Assembly: GCA_025352435.1 (NCBI GenBank)
Contig: JANXTN010000110.1
Coordinates: 1-7,058, forward strand
Direction: 5' to 3'
DNA: 7,058 nucleotides
DNA from: Ferruginibacter sp.
Lineage (GTDB): Bacteria; Bacteroidota; Bacteroidia; Chitinophagales; Chitinophagaceae
The position numbers and the translations under genes were made by a program. Position 1 is the first letter of the stretch. Every line of letters starts with the position of its first letter. Below the pieces are notes generated by a model. The model was not told the DNA's origin and did no database searches. It saw only the letters and a program-made list of their open reading frames with translations. Shown one piece after another: positions 6,267-7,058 of the stretch.

Positions 6267-6776
6267 ATGGAAATGCAACACAAATCAATGCAACATTCAA
6301 TGCCACCGGATCCTAAAATGCCCATGGACAGTAAAATGTATAAAAAACTTGCCCTCATGATCCTGTTATCTTTTGGAGCGATGTATATATTAATGTATTC
6401 GATGGTAGACAGTATTTCTGATTCTGTTCCCAACGTAAACCAATTTTATATGGCGGGTCTCATGACTATGCCTATGCTGATACTGGAACTTCTGATCATG
6501 GGCGGAATGTATATGAACAAGAAATGGAACACTCTGTTAATCGCTGCCGGTTTTATTGGCTTAGTGGGTTTTTTCTTATGTATCAGGCAACAAGCCGGTG
6601 TTGGTGACAGGCAATTTTTAAAATCAATGATACCCCATCACGGCGCTGCAATATTGATGGTAGAAAAAGCTGCGCTTACTGACCCTGAAGTAAAAAAACT
6701 CGGTGAAGGCATCATAGCTGCGCAACAGGCGGAAATATCACAGATGAAAGCCAAATTAAAAGAACTTGATAAATAA
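6267..6776 (+). CDS. Three-TM membrane protein with a C-terminal DUF305 segment
   Basis: A 169-aa protein. The N-terminus is Met/His-rich (MEMQHKSMQHSMPPDPKMPM, residues 1-20) and followed by three predicted membrane helices at about 27-46, 59-80 and 88-106. After the last helix comes a DUF305 region, FLKSMIPHHGAAILMVEKA (117-135), with the typical MIPHH pair H124-H125, then a helix with repeated Gln/Lys to the end. DUF305 is a ferritin-like helical family often found in copper and other metal-resistance loci; standalone DUF305 proteins have a longer domain with more His, so here it looks C-terminally short. By topology either the N-terminal tail or the DUF305 part is periplasmic, not both. 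Probable role: membrane metal binding, inferred from composition and neighbours. Confidence 0.87.
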   Translation: MEMQHKSMQHSMPPDPKMPMDSKMYKKLALMILLSFGAMYILMYSMVDSISDSVPNVNQFYMAGLMTMPMLILELLIMGGMYMNKKWNTLLIAAGFIGLVGFFLCIRQQAGVGDRQFLKSMIPHHGAAILMVEKAALTDPEVKKLGEGIIAAQQAEISQMKAKLKELDK

Positions 6777-6805
6777 TTTGTTACAGGCTACTATAAAATA
6801 AAAAG

Positions 6806-6988
6806 ATGAAAAAAATAATATTCTTAATTCCGATAGCGATGTTATCATTGGCAGTAATTGCGCAGAAACCAACTATGACGGGGGTGCAGGCAAAACCGAT
6901 GAAAGGCATGGGTGGAGAAATGAGGGGTAATGCCGGTTTAATCCCGCCCGGAATAATGATTGGAGAAGCAAAACGATGGACTTTCTAA
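6806..6988 (+). pseudogene. N-terminal part of an exported, probably outer-membrane protein, interrupted at about 6976-6985
   Basis: The frame begins with a clear signal peptide (MKKIIFLIPIAMLSLAVIA, likely cleavage before QKPT). A Gly/Met-rich stretch and GLIPPGIMIGEAKRWTF follow, then stop at residue 61. The segment ending in GIMIGEAKRW resembles the start of a Bacteroidota family of roughly 300-400 aa exported proteins, probably beta-barrels related to the MetA-pathway transporter-like group, which occur in copper loci. In those the Trp is followed by a SYRFM-like strand; here the frame ends at once. The DNA after the break encodes, on the opposite strand, what appears to be a later part of the same family (6976-7058). 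I therefore read this as the real 5' end of a full-length gene cut by an inversion or chimeric junction, not a natural 60-aa protein. Confidence 0.65.
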
Positions 6989-7058
6989 TAAAAGGTACCA
7001 TAGCCATAATTGTCAGCCTATCGGTTGGAGCATACATAACCATCGCCATGTGCATTTG
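6976..7058 (-). pseudogene. Inverted internal fragment of the same exported protein family
   Basis: Read on the minus strand from base 7058, the frame gives QMHMAMVMYAPTDRL, then TIMAMVPFIRKS, and loses sense at about 6976 where it meets the reverse complement of the upstream gene. The pattern M-H-M-x-x-x-M-Y-A-P-[TS]-x-x-L-T-[IL]-M is what I recall from the middle of the family whose N-terminus is encoded at 6806-6985, with the intervening part (tens of residues) missing. The fragment has no start of its own and runs off the window end. The assignment rests on remembered family features, not an alignment. Confidence 0.55.

Noticed and set aside
6976..7058. Open plus-strand frame starting MDFLIKGTIAIIVSL, resembling the start of a new membrane protein
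   Set aside because: The minus-strand reading of the same bases matches the family pattern expected from the adjacent gene, and the plus frame overlaps that gene's 3' end with no start signal. Its hydrophobic look can arise from the reverse complement. Kept as the alternative to test.

Overview
The window looks like a chromosomal piece of a Bacteroidota bacterium, probably close to the Chitinophagaceae. This is an inference from low G+C, almost no Shine-Dalgarno sequences ahead of the starts, a TAnnTTTG-like promoter ahead of one operon, and several protein families I associate with this phylum (DUF6122, DUF6799, paired DUF3347 proteins, short CxxCH heme-binding proteins).

Layout. (1) Bases 1-365 are the 3' end of an ABC transporter ATPase gene that begins outside the window. 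(2) Bases 495-2689 carry a plus-strand pair, a CDF zinc-type efflux transporter and an MFS transporter. (3) Bases 2703-3499 hold two minus-strand genes: a small DUF6122 membrane protein convergent with the MFS gene, and a Met-rich secreted DUF6799-like protein followed by a strong terminator at 3123-3154. (4) A 255-bp divergent intergenic region (3500-3754) separates these from a plus-strand gene run that continues to the window end. The run encodes a His-rich secreted protein (HYC_CC_PP-like), a secreted DUF3347 protein, a DUF3347 lipoprotein, a membrane-anchored CxxCH heme-binding protein, a possible 24-residue Cys-rich peptide, an HMA metallochaperone, a 3-TM protein with a DUF305 segment, and the start of a signal-peptide-bearing protein.

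Taken together this is a metal-homeostasis locus. Cytoplasmic zinc-type export (CDF) sits beside an envelope set whose families are repeatedly linked to copper (DUF3347, HMA, DUF305, Met/His-rich secreted proteins). No P-type ATPase, RND pump or metal-responsive regulator lies in the window; they may be outside it. I see no mobile element, CRISPR array, tRNA or rRNA.

The most unusual point is at the right end. The last gene starts on the plus strand at 6806 and stops at 6988. The final ~80 bases, read on the minus strand, encode what looks like a later internal part of the same protein family. This indicates a fold-back or inversion inside the gene, most likely an amplification or assembly chimera at a contig end, less likely a genuine inversion.
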